Shown here piece by piece: positions 61,360-64,000 of a stretch of 64,000 bases of DNA. Positions within the stretch are counted from its first letter, which is position 1. The number at the start of each line of letters is the position of its first letter. The DNA lies in contig NZ_JAHXRI010000007.1 of the NCBI RefSeq assembly GCF_019923725.1, positions 124,001 to 188,000 of the forward strand, written 5' to 3'. The translations under genes and the position numbers were made by a program. The DNA comes from Zwartia hollandica (GTDB lineage Bacteria; Pseudomonadota; Gammaproteobacteria; Burkholderiales; Burkholderiaceae_B). Under the pieces are notes generated by a model that had not been told where the DNA came from, did not search any database, and worked only from the letters and a program-made list of their open reading frames with translations.

Positions 61360-63269
61360 AATTACCCAAGGCAATATGGTTCGGCTTTGCTTGTATCGGG
61401 ATCGTCATCGCGATGATCGCCTTCTTGACACCTTGGGGTACCTTAACAACAGGCCATATCGGCCTAATCATGCTTGCACTCATCGTAGTGATGATCATGC
61501 TTGGCTTTCCCACGGCGTTCACGCTGATGGGGATGGGTGTCATCTTCACCTTTTTTGCCTACTTCATGCAGGCACCAGACTTTGCGGGACGTGCGATTGG
61601 GCAGACGCTCAACCTCATGGTGCAGCGCACGTACGCGACGATGACAAACGACGCGTTGATTTCCATTCCCTTGTTCGTCTTCATGGGCTACTTGGTTGAA
61701 CGTGCAAACCTGATTGAAAAGCTCTTTCAATCGCTGCACCTTGCGCTAGCCAGACTGCCAGGGTCACTTGCGATTGCGACGCTCGCCACCTGCGCGATTT
61801 TCGCTACCGCAACTGGCATTGTTGGGGCCGTGGTCACACTGATGGGCTTACTGGCCATGCCAACGATGCTCAAGGCAGGCTATAGCGTTCGACTGACTGC
61901 GGGTGTCATTACCGCGGGCGGTTGTCTCGGGATCTTGATTCCGCCATCTGTGCTGCTGATCGTCTATGGCGCCACGACGGGAACTTCGGTTGTTCAACTC
62001 TACGCGGGCGCGCTCTTCCCAGGTATCGGCTTAGCGTTGCTCTATGCAATCTATGTGATGATTGTGGCAAAAATCTGGCCAGAAATGGCGCCACCACTTC
62101 CAGAAAAAGACCGCATCATTCCCTTGCCGGCGGGTTCAAAGTCTCTTCAAGCCCAAGGGTTCAAACTAGCCGCGCCCGGCTTGTTGTCGAACTTTTTCAA
62201 GAGTAAGCGTGACCCCGCCGTTTCGCGTCAATACATGAATCGAAATGTTGTTTTAGTCATGTTGCCGCTCCTCGTTACCGTATTGCTCACATTGATTATT
62301 TATCGGGTGGTGACAACACCAGAGGTGGTGTACGACATTCCAGCTGAGCTGAGCCTCTCGAACAATACGACAACGGACTCCGGGGGCGGGCTCGCTGAGC
62401 CACCATCAGAATCGGCCCCTGAGCCTCTGGGTTCAGCAAAACTTGCACCCGCAGCACCGGCGGCGCCTGCAGCGGACGCTGTCGCAAAGGAGCCGCCCAA
62501 ACAACTCGATCGTCTGAGCGCGCCGACTGGCTTCTGGATCTATGTTGCCGTCGCTGCCTTAATGATGGCCATTTTTTACGTGACGCTTACCTGGGCCAGA
62601 CTAGAGGTGTTTCGGTTGCTGGCACAATCATTTTTCCCACTTGTGATTTTGATTGCAGCCGTTCTGGGATCGATTGGCTTTGGTCTCGCGACGCCTAGCG
62701 AAGCTGCGGCGATGGGTGCCCTTGGCGGTGCGCTGCTGGCGCTAGCTTATCGACGGCTGACCTTTCCCGTCATCAAGGAGTCTGTGTTCCTCACCGCCAA
62801 GACGAGCGCGATGGTGTGTTGGCTGTTTGTCGGGTCATCGATTTTTTCCGCTGCCTTTGCGCTGCTCGGTGGCCAACAAGTCATTGAGAAGTGGGTGCTA
62901 TCGCTCGGGCTGACCCCCGTCGAATTCATGCTGCTGGCACAGATCATAATTTTCTTGCTAGGCTGGCCTCTCGAGTGGACAGAGATCATCGTGATCTTCA
63001 TGCCAATCTTTGTGCCGCTACTCGCACAGTTTGGCATTGACCCTCTGTTCTTTGGGTTACTCGTGGCGTTGAATTTACAAACAGCCTTCCTATCGCCCCC
63101 GGTCGCGATGGCTGCGTTCTATCTCAAAGGGGTTTCCCCTCCTCACGTCACGCTTAACCAGATTTTCATTGGCATGCTGCCGTTCATGGGCATACAAATC
63201 CTTGCGATCTTCTTGCTCTACATGTTCCCAGCAATTGGGCTCTGGTTACCCAGCGTTCTCTACAAGTAG
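61356..63269 (+). CDS. TRAP transporter large permease (DctM family) with a long central insertion
   Basis: A 637-residue inner-membrane protein; typical DctM chains have about 430 residues. The core motifs are intact: LISIPLFVFMGYLVE, GGCLGILIPPSVLLIVYG (about 188-205), GLATPSEAAAMGALGG (about 443-458) and FLSPPVAMAAFYLKG. The extra length is at about 245-425. It holds a cytoplasmic-looking basic stretch, a new helix (298-318), a soluble Ala/Pro/Ser-rich linker (330-385) and another new helix (392-412). The paired helices keep the downstream topology unchanged. It forms the sodium-driven channel with DctQ. Longer DctM proteins are known in some bacteria. Confidence 0.92.
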   Translation: MKLPKAIWFGFACIGIVIAMIAFLTPWGTLTTGHIGLIMLALIVVMIMLGFPTAFTLMGMGVIFTFFAYFMQAPDFAGRAIGQTLNLMVQRTYATMTNDALISIPLFVFMGYLVERANLIEKLFQSLHLALARLPGSLAIATLATCAIFATATGIVGAVVTLMGLLAMPTMLKAGYSVRLTAGVITAGGCLGILIPPSVLLIVYGATTGTSVVQLYAGALFPGIGLALLYAIYVMIVAKIWPEMAPPLPEKDRIIPLPAGSKSLQAQGFKLAAPGLLSNFFKSKRDPAVSRQYMNRNVVLVMLPLLVTVLLTLIIYRVVTTPEVVYDIPAELSLSNNTTTDSGGGLAEPPSESAPEPLGSAKLAPAAPAAPAADAVAKEPPKQLDRLSAPTGFWIYVAVAALMMAIFYVTLTWARLEVFRLLAQSFFPLVILIAAVLGSIGFGLATPSEAAAMGALGGALLALAYRRLTFPVIKESVFLTAKTSAMVCWLFVGSSIFSAAFALLGGQQVIEKWVLSLGLTPVEFMLLAQIIIFLLGWPLEWTEIIVIFMPIFVPLLAQFGIDPLFFGLLVALNLQTAFLSPPVAMAAFYLKGVSPPHVTLNQIFIGMLPFMGIQILAIFLLYMFPAIGLWLPSVLYK

Positions 63270-63275
63270 CAACGT

Positions 63276-64000
63276 ATGCTCAAAACACTTGAAGTCGCTT
63301 ATGGCCCCGGTACCGCTGTTGTTTGGCTTAACCGGGTAGAAAAGCAAAATGCCATCAATGCGCTCATGGCGAATGAGCTCATTGAGGTGTTCGAGGGATT
63401 AGCAGACGATCCGGACGTTAATGCGATCGTTCTCGCATCCAAAGCGACTGCCTTTTGTTCCGGTGTGGATTTGGAATGGTTGCATCACGCATCGCAATCA
63501 GACGAAGCCCAACAACACGACGCGCTATCCTTAATTGAGCGTTTGCTCCAGACGGTTCACGCGTCTGCCAAGCCGGTTGTCGCCCGCGTCAATGGCGAAT
63601 GCGTCGGTCTTGGTGCGACGTTGGTCGCTTGCGCGGATGTTGCATTTGGGAGTCGCACTTCGACATTTTCGTATGCCGAAACAAGAATGGGGCTTGTTCC
63701 CACCTTATCAGCCCCTTACCTTATTCGGGCGATCGGTCAGCGCGCAGCGACTCGCTGGCTGCTTGCCGGGGAAACGTTCACCGCCTCTGAGGCGTGGCGC
63801 CAAGGTCTGTTACACGACGTATCCGAGGACTACGATTTAGACGGGAATGTGAATGCATTTCTTGGCGCGCTGACACTTACGCAAGCACCTTGCGTTCAAC
63901 AAACAAAAAAAACCATCCAAAGTCTCGACATAGCAGAACAACAGTCCGCTGCGAAAGAGTTGCTCGTACTGTCTTTGAATGCGCAGCGTAGCGAGCCTGC
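63276..64000 (+). CDS. enoyl-CoA hydratase/isomerase family protein (start only)
   Basis: The gene begins with ATG at 63276, six bases after the TRAP stop, and runs off the right edge; 241 residues are visible. It is a crotonase-fold protein. The oxyanion-hole segments are ASKATAFCSGVDL and NGECVGLGATLVA. The first catalytic Glu of classic hydratases is replaced by Thr in GLGATLVA, while the second Glu is kept in FSYAETRMGLVP. The pattern RMGLVPTLSAPYLIRAIGQRAA resembles methylglutaconyl-CoA hydratase (LiuC-like) proteins. It probably shares the TRAP transcript, suggesting that the imported acid is handled as a CoA ester. Confidence 0.88.
   Translation, partial: MLKTLEVAYGPGTAVVWLNRVEKQNAINALMANELIEVFEGLADDPDVNAIVLASKATAFCSGVDLEWLHHASQSDEAQQHDALSLIERLLQTVHASAKPVVARVNGECVGLGATLVACADVAFGSRTSTFSYAETRMGLVPTLSAPYLIRAIGQRAATRWLLAGETFTASEAWRQGLLHDVSEDYDLDGNVNAFLGALTLTQAPCVQQTKKTIQSLDIAEQQSAAKELLVLSLNAQRSEP

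Overview
This 64 kb window reads as chromosomal DNA of a betaproteobacterium of the order Burkholderiales, most likely Alcaligenaceae-like. The evidence is the use of TctC/Bug-type periplasmic solute receptors, the amidohydrolase, M20, M81 and CitE-like catabolic genes, the family resemblances of nearly all proteins, and a base composition that looks close to half G+C by eye (not computed). The genome is tightly packed. No gap between genes exceeds about 230 bp, many genes share stop/start bases, and several convergent pairs abut or overlap. I see about 58 protein genes, with no rRNA, tRNA, CRISPR, phage or insertion-sequence genes. Only one recognisable DNA-binding regulator (a BigR-type ArsR protein) is present.

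Layout. Positions 1-12235 run mostly rightward: the tail of a TctC receptor, a CitE-like lyase, an aldo/keto reductase, a truncated cyanophycin-synthetase-like enzyme, malate synthase G, an M20 peptidase, an N-acyl-D-amino-acid deacylase, a NIPSNAP protein and a receptor-like THI5/NMT1 protein, with one leftward hydratase inserted. Positions 12257-17381 run leftward: a three-subunit molybdenum hydroxylase with a ThiS/MoaD-like gene at its end, and a TctC receptor with its own terminator. An acyl-CoA synthetase (17466-19028) faces an oligopeptide ABC operon ending in an M81 (MlrC) peptidase (19033-25884). Divergent from it are a D-cysteine desulfhydrase/L-cysteate lyase-type enzyme, an Fsr-type exporter and a class II aldolase. 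A TauD-type dioxygenase, a TauE exporter and a flavin reductase follow.

Positions 31924-36540 hold a heterotrimeric cobalt-type nitrile hydratase (thiocyanate-hydrolase-like gene layout) whose alpha subunit starts with a His/Asp tract. A Nudix-metallo-beta-lactamase fusion and a second oligopeptide receptor come next. Positions 36537-42213 are a complete RND efflux operon. Positions 42396-48553 hold small single-gene units: three transporters (two MFS and one LysE), a DUF1330 protein, a ketopantoate reductase, a PCu(A)C copper chaperone and TonB.

Positions 48568-56628 are a reduced-sulfur module. A persulfide-dioxygenase-type hydrolase (Blh) diverges from bigR, two half-size YeeE/YedE transporters, a SulP permease and an MFS carrier across a strikingly symmetric promoter/operator. 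A convergent operon encodes cytochrome c, flavocytochrome c sulfide dehydrogenase and a full-length YeeE. A DUF294 signalling protein overlaps an exonuclease gene (56745-59277). The window ends with a TRAP transporter operon (59509-63269), whose receptor gene is followed by a strong internal terminator, and the start of an enoyl-CoA hydratase.

Taken together, the genes suggest uptake and breakdown of organic acids, acylated amino acids and peptides, nitriles and organosulfur compounds, with sulfide/persulfide disposal. The three most distinctive items are the degenerate solitary cyanophycin-synthetase-like enzyme, the His/Asp-headed split nitrile hydratase, and the symmetric bigR/blh control region.
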